This document shows, one piece after another, positions 9,965-22,264 of a stretch of 64,000 nucleotides of DNA. The DNA is from Neodontobutis hainanensis (taxonomy: Eukaryota > Chordata > Actinopteri > Gobiiformes > Odontobutidae), in contig JALDNG010000732.1 in NCBI GenBank assembly GCA_024349245.1, forward strand, positions 1-64,000, in the 5' to 3' direction. The notes under the pieces were generated by a model. It worked only from the letters and a program-made list of their open reading frames with translations, did no database searches and was not told the origin of the DNA. Each line of letters opens with the position of its first letter. Within the stretch, counting starts at the first letter, position 1. A program made the translations under genes and the position numbers.

Positions 9965-11176
9965 TTGCTTGTCGTCTCTGACACCCTCACTTCACCTGCG
10001 TTCGTAGTGCCTCAGAGCCTAAGGGGGGTCATGCTAACGCACGCACATGACGCTCCTGTAGCAGGCCACAGAGGTGTTCGCGCAACACACCAGGCACTCC
10101 AACAAGTGGCATACTGGCCACATATGCAAATGGACGTGGCAGAATACATCAAAGGCTGCCTAGTATGCTGCCAATTTCAACCAACAAGACCACTCCATCG
10201 TGCACCCTTACAAAGAAGGGGCATTTCTTTTCCATGGTATGACCTCCAAATCGATTGGATGGGACCCCTGACTAAATCAACAAGGGGCAACAAATACATC
10301 CTAATGGTCACCTGTGCCGTCACTAAAGAGGTGGAAGGACTTCCAGCCCCAAACGACACGGCACAGACAACAGCCTTTCTACTCATGAACCACGTGTTCT
10401 CCAGATTCGGCTTACCTTTTAAGGTCGATTCTGACCGTGGTACTCACTTCACCGCCGAGGTGATGGGACAACTGTGGCAAACCATGGGAGTGAAAGCGAA
10501 CTTCCATGTCAGCCACTACCCCCAGTCCTCAGGCCAAGTAGAAAGAGCAAACCGAACGGTGATCGACATCCTAAAGAAATATGTCGCATCCAATCACCGA
10601 GACTGGGACGTCAAAATGCCCTTGGTCCTCATGGCTATCAGAGCCACGCCACACACGGCGACCGAGTCTCCCGTTTGAGCTCATGACCGGTAGGCAGATG
10701 ACGCTTCCCCTACACTTACTGTACCAGCCAGGAGAGGCTAACATCGCTACGGCCTATACCACACACCAGTACATGGCTGATCTCCAGGCACACCTGAGAA
10801 CCACCTTCGCCTTTGCCCAGGAAAAACTAGGCAAAAGTGCAGAAGGACGTAAGGCCTATTATGACCAAAAGTCATCTAGGGACAAACTACAGGTGGGAGA
10901 CAAAGTGTGGTACTACAGGTTCAGCCAACTCACTGGACAAACAAGAGGTGGTACCAACCGACTGACGCGGAAATTCCTCTCGCGTTGGGCAAGACCGTAC
11001 ACCATTGTCAACAAACTATCCCGGTGGTGTATCAGATAAAGATCACCAAAGGGAGAAAGGAACCCACTCTCAAGTGGATACACCGCAACCAGATAAAGTT
11101 GCACAAAACCCCATGGGATCTACAGGGGCGTTCACGCTCCCAAGTAGTCTCAAACAGATCCCTTAGCTCGCAGTAA
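9965..11176 (+). pseudogene. int: Integrase, copy B (best-preserved core)
   Basis: The enzyme would join viral DNA to the host genome. It has an N-terminal zinc-binding His-His-Cys-Cys finger (HDAPVAGHRGV ... CLVC, about 10050-10170). The catalytic core has Asp at 10253-10255 (QIDWMGPL), Asp at 10433-10435 (VDSDRGTHF) and Glu at 10541-10543 (SSGQVERANRT), giving the canonical D,D(35)E spacing. A GPY/F-type C-terminal module covers about 10890-11090. Only this copy keeps GATTCGGCTTACC, so its core is open from 9965 to 10678. It then shifts frame at GCGACCGAGTC (about 10660) and at CTATCCCGG (about 11020), and ends at the TAA at 11174-11176. Confidence 0.85.
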
Positions 11177-11948
11177 CCACTAACAACTAACCTCTAACCT
11201 CTAACTCTGATTTCCTAACTCTTTTCACCTTTCAGTGGTAACTGTGAGTAATTCAATAACTGTAACTGATAACTCTGGTTTTCTCTGTCAATGAATCAAT
11301 TCTCGTTGCAACCGCCGCTGTGTGTACCTTGCGTAACCTCGGGTGCTCACAAGCGAATACCGCTAACATTTCCACTGTAATAGACAAGTCTCGGAGTAAC
11401 AGCAGCAACTCCAAACGGTTAAAAACGCCGAAAGACACTGTCAGTGGTAAACACTCACAGTGAGACTCTAAAACCAACCAAACCAAACTGTAGACCATAC
11501 ACACACTCAAATGGTCGCCTTGCTGATAAATGACACGCTCATAGACATCAGCTCCTCAGTGGACAGCCGAGCAATGAGAAGAATTCTTTGAAGGATCACG
11601 CATAACCCTTATGTCCCTTATATAATCACTACGTTTATCCTTGTCCCCAAATGCATGCAAAGTCCCTCCAAGTTATGATCCTCCTAATGTATTTTGTTTT
11701 ATTATAAACAACTCCCTAAACTTTAAACAAACTAAATTGAGACAGCTCTCTCATTTCTTTGTTCCCAATAAGTCCTTCCTTGAAGTGATAAACTTAACCT
11801 ATCTCCATTAGCAAAGGATATAATACAAACCAAGTAAAGCCCCTTTACACTTGTATACATTTCCTTTGATCACGTTTACATCATTACACCTGTTATGACG
11901 CCAAACTATGTGTTTAACGTGTGGCTTACTCCCTGGTCTGCAAGGATG
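11177..11948 (+). other. Integrase-LTR spacer, copy B
   Basis: Same content as the copy A spacer: an acceptor TTTTCACCTTTCAG near 11236, then a short ATG-led ORF that closes quickly. Copy B reads CACGTTTACATC where A and C read CACGCTTGCATC. No env. Confidence 0.55.
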
Positions 11949-11993
11949 TCGACACGGAAACTTGTGGAACCAGCTTCCGTGTCGAAAGGGGAC
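11949..11993 (+). promoter_or_regulatory. Hairpin plus polypurine tract before LTR2
   Basis: The stem is longest here: TCGACACGGAA pairs with TTCCGTGTCGA (11 bp). The purine run is shorter (AAAGGGGAC, 11985-11993). Confidence 0.75.
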
Positions 11994-13975
11994 TGTAGCA
12001 GATCAGCCTCCAGAACGCCACAGTTATAACATTTATTCAATCACTTACAGACCTCCAAACTGTTTCACTAAGGTTCTTCAAGATTAACAACTGTTTCACC
12101 ATTGGCCTCCATTCGGAGACAGGCCGTGGACGTAAATCTTGAGAAGAAGACATGCTAACCCGTTTTCTTTCAGATAAAAGGACACCAACGTGTCCTTTTA
12201 ACTATTCACAGATGTTTCTTGCTTGGATAAGACTGAACCAGTCTTCAGGACTTATAATTAACGATTTTGTTGTTTTCATAAAAGCCGGGACCTAGGTCCA
12301 ACCAGCACCAAAGACCAATCAGGTCAAAGACTCATGGAGAGATCCAGACGCTATAGGCGCCATGTCCAAAAGCCGTAAATCCTGTAGATAAGGTGTCCAT
12401 CCAGCTTTCTCGAGAACACTTTATTCTAATCCTGATTGACAGTTGAAAATGTCTTTGATCATAGTCATTCGGGCATGGTCAAACACTACCCCCTTTTGGT
12501 TTAACTGGACAAATGACTCTGCACTCAAGAAGGACATTTGGTGTTATTTCATTAAAGGACATTTTGTTATTTTATTACTTAGATTGTGAATGTACTAACA
12601 ATTATACTGTTTGTTTCAGGATGCAGAGTTTTACAAGGCAACTAATTCCTTATTCCATTTCTACAGCGTTACGTTTTATGTTAATAAAATGTAATGAATA
12701 TATGTTTTTATAATAAGTCTGACAAATGTTTCTTTGCATAATCCTGCAAGTACGAATGTTTTTGTGTGTTTTACGAAAACCAAGGAAAATAGGATGAAAC
12801 AAAAGGAATGTTTAAGACTCAGTTAAACATTTAAACTCCCCCAAAGCAATGCCCCCTTCGCAAGACACACCCGTCCAGAGGTGTTAAAACTGGCGCACAG
12901 CCAAAAACAAGCTCTCTGCTTCTCTCTCTACTCTTCGTCTCGTCTTTACTTCGCACTGGACCTCTTGTCCGTTCAGGGCCGTAGGCCCTCGAAACCCTTT
13001 TAAGCTCCGGACCTCGTGTAAGTAAATTTTCTTTGTACTTTAAAGCCTGCAAGTTTAGCTTGCCGCGATAAAGTTTCCTTCACACAGCTGCTCAAAGTAG
13101 CTTACTTCCTGCCAGCCTGCGAACAAAGGAAGTTGCCTCGCTTTTATTTTTGAAGATTTCCTGCCTGCTCAAGAGTTAGCTTGACTAAAATCTAACTTTC
13201 TCGAGCAAGTTTAAGCCAGCAACACAGCCGCTAAACCTTCTCCAGTGGACTTCGCAACAACTTTGAAAGACTCAATTTTACTCGTGTACGACGCTGATGC
13301 TAAAAGACTTGGCTACTCGTGACAGTAACGAGGCGCTTTTTGAATCTCCCGGCTCACGGCGGCCCTCTGGAGAGTGGAAACAGAAGGCCATCCTGGAGGC
13401 GACAACGTCATCGGTTGCGACAGGGTTCTGCAGAACCTCTGGAGTCCTAGTCGCTAAGATCTGAGACAATCACGACCCCCAGGGTGAGTCTAAGCGTTAC
13501 ACAAGTTTGGCGTCTAACTGTCTAAACAGAACAGCCTTGACCTCAGAAACCGGCGTCATCGAACCCCTCTAAACGCTCCGTAAAATCCCCTCAGTTAATA
13601 ATAGAATCAATAATCAATAATTCCTTTTGTTTCACAAAATCCTCTGAAAGCAAGTTTATCGTTCTTTGATTTACCCATTTATGTGTCAATAACTATTCCT
13701 TTGTGTCATTTCCCTGTCATTATTCACTGTTTAACTTTATAATCTTTAATAAAACCCCATAAAGACATTTAATGTTTCATTGTTTAATTGAGAACTTTCA
13801 AAAGAGAAGAATTTACTACCTTTAGATTAATGAGACTAGGCTAAACAGTTTCTCTGGATCTGTTCAAAACTAGAGTGGTGCCCGAAGAAATTAATATTTT
13901 GATAAGCAAAATATTAATTATTAATTTTCATAATTAATATTCATATTAATTATTAATACGACCATATTCACTACA
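11994..13975 (+). repeat. LTR2 (1982 bp)
   Basis: TGTAG...CTACA ends are intact. Splice donor GT is at 13484. Differences from LTR1 include loss of CGGAT in CACAGTTATAAC near 12020, CATTCGGAGAC for CATTCGAGAC, GTGGACGT for GTGGGCGT, and GGCTCACGGCG for GGGCCTACGGCG near 13350. Confidence 0.9.
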
Positions 13976-15953
13976 GTATTATTTTGGCGCCCCGCGTGAG
14001 CCTCGGAAGAATTTTCTTGATTAAACATTAGAATCACTCAATATCCAAAGTCTTTACAAAATTGCTGTCCATTGAAAGCTGTGCCTTTGTTGTGCTGTTG
14101 CTTAGCAATGCGTTTAACCGCGTGTGTGTGTGAGAGATGTGCTTTTGTTTGTTAAGTGTGAAGCGTTGTCGAAATTGCTAATTCAAATCGTACCAGCTGG
14201 ACTGATATTGTTTTGAATTACAATTAGTATTGTACGTACATTTATGGCCAGAGCATTAATCAAGTACTTGTTAAAAGTTGCTTAGAGTCTGTTACAAAGC
14301 TTAGAGACTCTGCAAATTGCATGCATGTTAAACACACGAGCCAAAGTGTGTAACTTATATGGGCCCGAGACAAAAAGCTAATTGCTGTGCTACGCCAGAG
14401 TTAAGTTAAAATTGTCTCTTACAAGTTGAAAAAATTGCCGCTACAACGAATTTATAAGAAAACTTGTCTTGCCTAAGGCTTATGAGCCTGGGTGTATTTT
14501 GAACGGATTAAAAACCCGTGCGGGAGACCTTCGCAGCCTAGCTAACTGTGAAAACCCTCCCCCTAAAAGCCACGTGGGACTGCCGTGCGTTTTGTCTAAA
14601 AACGTGGTTTGAGCCTGCTGTGGTAAATGTGCTTGTGTTTAAAACGTGGCCTTGTACAAAGCGCTGCTGTGTTTAAACCGCGGGTTTAACAAGTTGTAGA
14701 CGCGTCCCAAGTCAGTCTCTGACTGAAGCTAAAAACAAACTTTGCCCGGCAGACTCAAAGGGGAGGGCCGGAGACTTCACTCCGGAAGCCAGAGACTCAC
14801 GAGTCTCTATCGCCCCCTAGCGGAAAGAAGTGGTAAAACCACTGACTCACGAGAGTCTTTATCGCCCCCTTGCGGAAAGAAGTAGTAAAACCACAGACAC
14901 CAGTTTCTACTGCCCCTAGCGGAAGAGAAGTGCGAAACTTCTAAAAATCTCTGAGAGGAGCTCTACGTCTCTCTCTGGTGGTCACTCAACGGAATTACAC
15001 CTTTTCCTCAATAGTGACTAATTCAAGTTTAAGAACTTGACACCTGAGTAATTTAAGCTTTCATTGACACTGAAATGCCTGATTGACTTAACATAAAAAG
15101 TGAATTACTCTGCTTTATTAACAACTGCTGAACGGCTATCAAGCTGTTTCACTTCTGTTAATACATTTGTCTTGTTAAATACACAAATCTGCAATGCAAT
15201 ACTGCTTTTGAAAATAACTGCCTGTGTTTAACAACCTTGAATGCACAATAGGAGTTAACTAACAATTGTGACATTTTAATGAACATTTCATCTGCTTTTG
15301 GAAATTTTTTTGATGCTAAACCTGCATTTAATTTGATTGATTAATTTGTCTTGATTAACAATTTAAGACTGCTTTTGTGATTTTCCTATCTACCCAGGAT
15401 TTGTCAAATTGGAATGCTAACGCTAACAGCTTACTAACACTATGACGACACTGCTGTTACGTCTAACAGACTTAACCCTGCACGAATTTTGTCATAGCTG
15501 TAATTTAAAAGCTGATTACCTGCATGAATTGTTAGATTAAACCCACTGATTCTGCACTGTTAATTTTACAAATTAGCAAAGCAGCATCCCAGCACTGTCA
15601 ACCCTCATTAACGTTCACACCACTAGGCTATTGCTAAATAGTCACTGTTAATACTCACATAAGGTCATTTCACTCACAAATAGACTTTATACTAACTTTC
15701 ACTTCAACAATTCCTTCTTTTATTACTTTCAATCTGACTTATTTGACTTAATACCCCTTTTATTTTAATTTAATTAGAATTTTATTTTATTTTAAATAAA
15801 ATAAAATGTTAACTTTAATTTTTATTCCTTCATTAATTTTTTTTATTTTTATTTACACTTTTATTCAGATTTTCAAAAATCCTTTTACAGTCTGCTTGAG
15901 TTTCTACGCGCCTTCTTCGTAACACTCCACAAGTAGTAACTCTCTCCTTGCAG
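13976..15953 (+). other. PBS-like site and non-coding leader, copy C
   Basis: The only copy with an unmutated TGGCGCCCC (from 13985). The leader is otherwise as in copy B, and the gag acceptor CAG ends at 15953. No coding signal. Confidence 0.65.
14794..14941 (+). repeat. Three 50-bp leader repeats, copy C
   Basis: Same three units. The second carries an extra GA (GACTCACGAGAGTC), a variant shared with copy D. Confidence 0.8.
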
Positions 15954-18450
15954 TTAAAACGTAATCTAACAATAACTCACTTTCTCAGAGAAACCCCATT
16001 TCTCAACAAGTCTGACTCACAGTCTACAGGTTCTGGTAGTCCCATCAAGCTTCTGGATCACTTAGACTCAGCTCTAAATGATTTAACAGAACAGGTGCTA
16101 CCCCAATATGTTGACGAGATTCAGACCACACCTCCCAACGAGCTAGATTCAGTTCTTAGCTCCTTGATTAGCATTGCGCTAACCTCTAAGCCAAAAGACA
16201 AGGATCTAACTAAGCTGTTAGGTCAAATGGCTATTGTTATGCGCAGCAGAAACACGCTGAGGATCTCCTGGCACGCAGCCACGAGAAGATCCAGGTCCAG
16301 AAACAGGACCTCGCCCGCTAACGCGATATCAAGACATTGAATCAGGAACTCCAACTGACCCAAGGAGCCCTGGAGAATTCTGAAAAACAAACACAAGAGC
16401 TAAAGACTCTAGTCCAAACTCTCCAAAGGGAGGACCTGGAATTTGAGGAGTTACACACAAAACTCCATAAAACTGAGGAGACCCTCAGTGACCTAAAGAG
16501 CGAGCTGAGCGACACAAGGTCTGCTCGCGACGTAGCAGAACACAAGCTCAGTATTCAACACAATGAGTACAATGCTATGATGAAGGAACTCATCAAAGCA
16601 GGCGAAAATGCACAGCTGTCCGCAAATATGCTGTCACAGGAAGCTGGGCGGAGAGAGTCCCTGAGTGCACGGGTAGAGGCCCTCACTCAACAAGGTGACT
16701 TAGACCGCCAGCTTATTGAACAACTTCAACCGCGCCTGACAGAGGACGCCCGGACACAACCAGGTAAGAATATGGAGTTTAAAAGCACTCCAAACCAAGT
16801 GCTGGTTACCCCGGCATACAAACCTGTTAGGCCAAAGGAAAACTCCCAGAAGGGAGCCACTTCACTAACTAATCCAATTTTGCGACCACTACCGCGCCTG
16901 GACGCAACGGAAAGAGGACCAACCGGGCGAGAGCCCGGCCGTCTTTCCGCGAGCTTCCACAGGTAGGCATTCGGATTACTTCGCACTACCAACAGGTAGG
17001 CAACCGGACTTTGTCCCGCAACCAGCTTTGAAACAGAGACATCTGGACTACGGTCCCACTAACAGAGACTTTGACAAAATTGCGCGTCATATCACTCGCT
17101 TTGAGCCCCATCAAGGAGCCGCCTCATGACGTGAGTGCTTATCTTCGCGACATTGAATTCTACCTACAAAGAATACCCAATGTTACTGCCGCGGACAAAA
17201 TCTTTCTGATAAAACTAACATCAAGCAGAGATGTTAGTAGCTTCATCGAACGTCAACCTCCTGAAGTCCAAGCTGACTTTGATCTTCTTAGTCAGTCTCT
17301 CAGGGTGGAATTCTCAGGCGTTACGGTAAATGTGGGTCTGACTGCCGCCCTAATGATCAAACAGGCACGGCCAGAGTCCCCACAGCTATACTATCATCGG
17401 CTACGCAAAGCTTATTTCGGTCCACTCAATGAACCAAACATGGAGGAGGATAAAAACTTCAAAGCCCTCTTTGTGCAAAACCTCCATCCAACTACCAGCC
17501 ATCATCTTGGCGTTTCTGCATGCCCACAAACGCAGACCAGCCGCCAACTTCGCGAGCTGGCAATGCGGGCATTTACTAAACAGATGCTGAGGCAGACTAA
17601 ACGTCAAAAGCCAGACACTCGTCACCGTGATCGGAGTCTAGCGCTCGAAGGAGCGCCGACCTCCAATCCAAGTGGCCCAGGAGCCTCCCGCTTTCCAGAC
17701 AGGAAAGAGGGACCTCGACCACACAAAAGAGAGCCAGGTCAACACCCGACCTGGCCTGAACGTAAGTTCAAAGACCAGGGCCCTCAATGAGACCTCGGTT
17801 CGAAAATAAATTTCGAACCAATCCAAACCGTAACCAAGGGGGTCCTATCAAAACCGCGACGACAGGAGAAACCATTATCGCCGGTCCCAAGACCAACGAT
17901 CATCAGGTAGCTCACCTGTCGAGCAGCGAAATCATGCGAGGACCGAGCCCTGAAACTCAGACTGATCGCGTGGGAAACCCTACTAGCGAAAGGAGTCTGA
18001 CTACAGAGGAGGCTCGGGCCATAGAACGCATACTCAAACAAATGCGCGAAAAGTCCAAGGACAAGGCTGAGCTGTATACGGTGGAGGCCTCTAAGGCCCC
18101 GATTCAGAAACAGTCTCAACCAATCCAAGCCGACTTAACACGCAACGAAAATACAGAGTCTACTGAAGGGAATGAACATCTCCCAGACCTGTACCTAGGC
18201 TCTGACAATCCAGAGCCACTCAATGACATTGTCCAGGACCCTAGCATGGACAACACGGAGGGAAGTGATTCAGATCACAAATACCTCAGTCCGTCTAACG
18301 CCGTCCAAGTGAACCCAAAGCGTCGGGCTGTGCCATGACCACGCCACGACTATCGAATGTGAAACACCCTTTCACCAATTTCTGGGTCACCTAACTGAAA
18401 AGGGAGTAGCTCGAAAGCTGTATCTCTCTGTCTTGTTAGAAGACCACTTG
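15954..18450 (+). pseudogene. gag: gag, copy C
   Basis: Same order of parts as copy B. The N-terminal part runs into a wrong frame at TGCGCAGCAG (about 16241) and ends at 16340. CTTCCAA is missing before ACGCGATATC near 16319. The coiled coil is open 16337-16966. The capsid part is open from 17071 to 17790, where a lost G (CTCAATGAGACC) creates a TGA. The linker continues in another frame to 18338, where CCAAAGCGTCGG shifts frame again. Every break differs from copy B, as expected if many are consensus errors. Confidence 0.8.
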
Positions 18451-18454
18451 ACGA

Positions 18455-19333
18455 CGAAGCACTTCTCGACACAGCCGCTGACATCAGCCTAATTTCAGGC
18501 AACCTGTTCAGATCACTCCAGGCTATAGCGAGAAGATCCCATAGGGACTTGAAGTCCCACCCGTGCTTTCTAGAAATAAGGCCTTACTCTGATGATCGGA
18601 CGATTATCACGAGATAGCCTTAGTCCAACTGACCATCGGACCAATGACACTGATACACCCAGTGTACGTGTCCCACCTTGACAACGTCCCACTTCTGATT
18701 GGAAAAGACATCCTCAATCGCTTCGAACCACTGATCGACTTCAAGCAGCTGAAGATTTGGGCCCAAGTGCGAGAACCACTTCCAATCTTACTGAATGAAT
18801 CTCAGTGCTATGCGATTGACAGGTCATCACCAGTACATAGGGTATCCACCGACACTGCTGGCACAACAACCATGCAACCTCGGTGCGGACTAAACCCCTT
18901 TGCATCATGTGACAACTTCCTATGCACGCTGAAGGACCCATTAGCGATGACACCCCAAATCGTCAATGGCATCTCACTGGAAGCAACTCCAGTCGACAAT
19001 GTCGTGATGGCCTTATGGGCTGACAAATCTGCCATCAGCCAGGAGCTGTTTAACACTCTAACGCAGATAAACCCGTGCCTGACCTTCATAAAGAAGCGCA
19101 CTAGGTTCCCTGCTAACCCTACACCGACTCATGCGTTAACCGCCATCGGTCTATGCTCTGCCATCGTACGATGGAACAAAAGAGAACTGACCCACACGTT
19201 TGCTGTCATCCCTAATCTCTCACATTCAGTGTACATTGGGGCTGACATGCTAGTCGACTCGACGCACAAGTCGACACCATTAACAACGTTCTCTGGTCCC
19301 TGACTGGAGTACGTAGAGAATCACTTTCACTGA
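18455..19333 (+). pseudogene. pro: Retropepsin and retropepsin-like domain, copy C
   Basis: Asp-Thr-Ala codons are at 18468-18476, reached through TTGACGACGAAGC, which again does not match the upstream gag frame. One base is lost near 18609 (ATTATCACGAG), shifting domain 1. From 18644 the frame is open through the IGKDILNR signature and most of domain 2 to 19303. The loop of domain 2 reads ATCGTACGATGG (19166) where copy B reads ATCGCATGG. Domain 2 lacks the catalytic Asp as in copy B. Confidence 0.75.
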
Positions 19334-20120
19334 CCAAAAGAAACTTGAGATCGGGTCAAACAATCCCCGACGTGTGTCAGGTAAGTAACGACTGCCATCT
19401 CACGATACCGCCGCATAACATCATGGACATACGTATGAAAGCGTTTCCAGGACAACAAGTTAACTCTTCACAAGCGTTCTTCCAACCGTCTCCTCTGTTC
19501 GTTGAGTTAGGCTTGTCTGTCCAGGCAACACCCTGGTCGAGCTCGACTCTCGATCAACACACGTGTTAGTGCAGAATCCTACTGCCAATACCATCTTCGT
19601 CCCAAAGGCCACCCCTCTCGGCTGGCTGATTGACACTAGGTTCCATGACTGTGAACTCAGAATCCCAGTCATAGGACGTATGCCACACTCACTCGCGACT
19701 GAACAACAGGAGACCGGAGTTGTCTACACGAAACCTTCCAGAGCAATCGCCATATACCCCTCACTTGTGGTCGATACCGACACTATCTGCAGGGTCGATC
19801 TGGCTGATGCGGAGGTAATGGTTGTACAGACAGGCTCCCTGCTCTCCCTCGATACAGACAAAGACCTGAACGATCAGGCAGACCTCATGGCAAAACAAGG
19901 GGCTCTTGGACGGTACGCTCTGGCATTTCCAGCCAGAACCGTCGTACAATCGACCCCTTCCCACCCAACCCACCCATTCTGTCTGTCTGGTTACCCGATC
20001 TAAGGCAACCGCAACCGGTGCCTCGGCTCTGACCCCTGCAGACCCATCAACTTCCTCTCTTTCTTTCACTGGTTCCGCCTCGTTGCCCTTCAAGCAGCGG
20101 ACTCGGCAATCCACAAACTT
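19334..20120 (+). pseudogene. PR-RT linker and RNase H-like tail, copy C
   Basis: Linker and RNase H-like tail lie in one frame from 19563 to about 19920 with no intervening RT, so the close spacing of the two is not an effect of frameshifts. The frame breaks at CTTGGACGGTACG (about 19907). This copy gives the best direct support for the RT deletion. Confidence 0.7.
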
Positions 20121-21450
20121 ATGCTTTACCTTTCAGACCCGGTGTCTAACCCCATCGTAGACACTGACTTTTCGGCTGGCGCATATCTTAAAAAGCTATG
20201 GGCGGTGCGCGCTCAACTCCACCTGCGTCATGGCTTGCTTGTCTACGTCTCTGACACCCTCACTTCACCTGCGTTCGTAGTGCCTCAGAGCCTAAGGGGG
20301 GTCATGCTAACGCACGCACATGACGCTCCTGTAGCAGGCCACAGAGGTGTTCGCGCAACACACCAGGCACTCCAACAAGTGGCATACTGGCCACATATGC
20401 AAATGGACGTGGCAGAATACATCAAAGGCTGCCTAGTATGCTGCCAATTTCAACCAACAAGACCACTCCATCGTGCACCCTTACAAAGAAGGGGCATTTC
20501 TTTTCCATGGTATGACCTCCAAATCGATTGGATGGGACCCCTGACTAAATCAACAAGGGGCAACAAATACATCCTAATGGTCACCTGTGCCGTCACTAAA
20601 GAGGTGGAAGGACTTCCAGCCCCAAACGACACGGCACAGACAACAGCCTTTCTACTCATGAACCACGTGTTCTCCAGATTCGCTTACCTTTTAAGGTCGA
20701 TTCTGACCGTGGTACTCACTTCACCGCCGAGGTGATGGGACAACTGTGGCAAACCATGGGAGTGAAAGCGAACTTCCATGTCAGCCACTACCCCCAGTCC
20801 TCAGGCCAAGTAGAAAGAGCAAACCGAACGGTGATCGACATCCTAAAGAAATATGTCGCATCCAATCACCGAGACTGGGACGTCAAAATGCCCTTGGTCC
20901 TCATGGCTATCAGAGCCACGCCACACACGGCGACCGGAGTCTCCCCGTTTGAGCTCATGACCGGTAGGCAGATGACGCTTCCCCTACACTTACTGTACCA
21001 GCCAGGAGAGGCTAACATCGCTACGGCCTATACCACACACCAGTACATGGCTGATCTCCAGGCACACCTGAGAACCACCTTCGCCTTTGCCCAGGAAAAA
21101 CTAGGCAAAAGTGCAGAAGGACGTAAGGCCTATTATGACCAAAAGTCATCTAGGGACAAACTACAGGTGGGAGACAAAGTGTGGTACTACAGGTTCAGCC
21201 AACTCACTGGACAAACAAGAGGTGGTACCAACCGACTGACGCGGAAATTCCTCTCGCGTTGGGCAAGACCGTACACCATTGTCAACAAACTATCCCCGGT
21301 GGTGTATCAGATAAAGATCACCAAAGGGAGAAAGGAACCCACTCTCAAGTGGATACACATAACCAGATAAAGTTGCACAAAACCCCATGGGATCTACAGG
21401 GGCGTTCACGCTCCCAAGTAGTCTCAAACAGATCCCTTAGCTCGCAGTAA
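20121..21450 (+). pseudogene. int: Integrase, copy C
   Basis: The zinc finger and first catalytic Asp are open from 20121 to 20735. GATTCGCTTACC (about 20686), one G short, then shifts frame before the second Asp. From 20732 to 21370 the rest of the core and the GPY/F-type module are open without a break, the most complete C-terminal half in the array. The end differs (GATACACATAACCAG for GATACACCGCAACCAG at about 21352). Confidence 0.85.
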
Positions 21451-22219
21451 CCACTAACAACTAACCTCTAACCTCTAACTCTGATTTCCTAACTCTTTTC
21501 ACCTTTCAGTGGTAACTGTGAGTAATTCAATAACTGTAACTGATAACTCTGGTTTTCTCTGTCAATGAATCAATTCTCGTTGCAACCGCCGCTGTGTGTA
21601 CCTTGCGTAACCTCGGGTGCTCAAGCGAATACCGCTAACATTTCCACTGTAATAGACAAGTCTCGGAGTAACAGCAGCAACTCCAAACGGTTAAAAACGC
21701 TAAAGACACTGTCAGTGGTAAACACTCACAGTGAGACTCTAAAAACCAACCAAACCAAACTGTAGACCATACACACACTCAAATGGTCGCCTTGCTGATA
21801 AATGACACGCTCATAGACATCAGCTCCTCAGTGGACAGCCGAGCAATGAGAAGAATTCTTTGAAGGATCACGCATAACCCTTATGTCCCTTATATAATCA
21901 CTACGTTTATCCTTGTCCCCAAATGCATGCAAAGTCCTCCAAGTTATGATCCTCCTAATGTATTTTGTTTTATTATAAACAACTCCCTAAACTTTAAACA
22001 AACTAAATTGAGACAGCTCTCTCATTTCTTTGTTCCCAATAAGTCCTTCCTTGAAGTGATAAACTTAACCTATCTCCATTAGCAAAGGATATAATACAAA
22101 CCAAGTAAAGCCCCTTTACACTTGTATACATTTCCTTTGATCACGCTTGCATCATTACACCTGTTATGACGCCAAACTATGTGTTTAACGTGTGGCTTAC
22201 TCCCTGGTCTGCAAGGATG
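21451..22219 (+). other. Integrase-LTR spacer with a 66-codon ORF, copy C
   Basis: Only in this copy does the ATG after the acceptor (TTTTCACCTTTCAG, near 21509) open a 66-codon ORF (21565-21765), rich in Ser, Thr and Asn, with no recognisable domain. It stays open because CACAAGCG reads CAAGCG and CGCCGAAAG reads CGCTAAAG here. It could be a small spliced product or chance. Confidence 0.4.
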
Positions 22220-22264
22220 TCGACACGGAAACTTGTGGAACCAGCTTCGTGTCGAAAGGGGGAC
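22220..22264 (+). promoter_or_regulatory. Hairpin plus polypurine tract before LTR3
   Basis: TCGACACG/CGTGTCGA stem, then AAAGGGGGAC (22255-22264). Confidence 0.75.
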
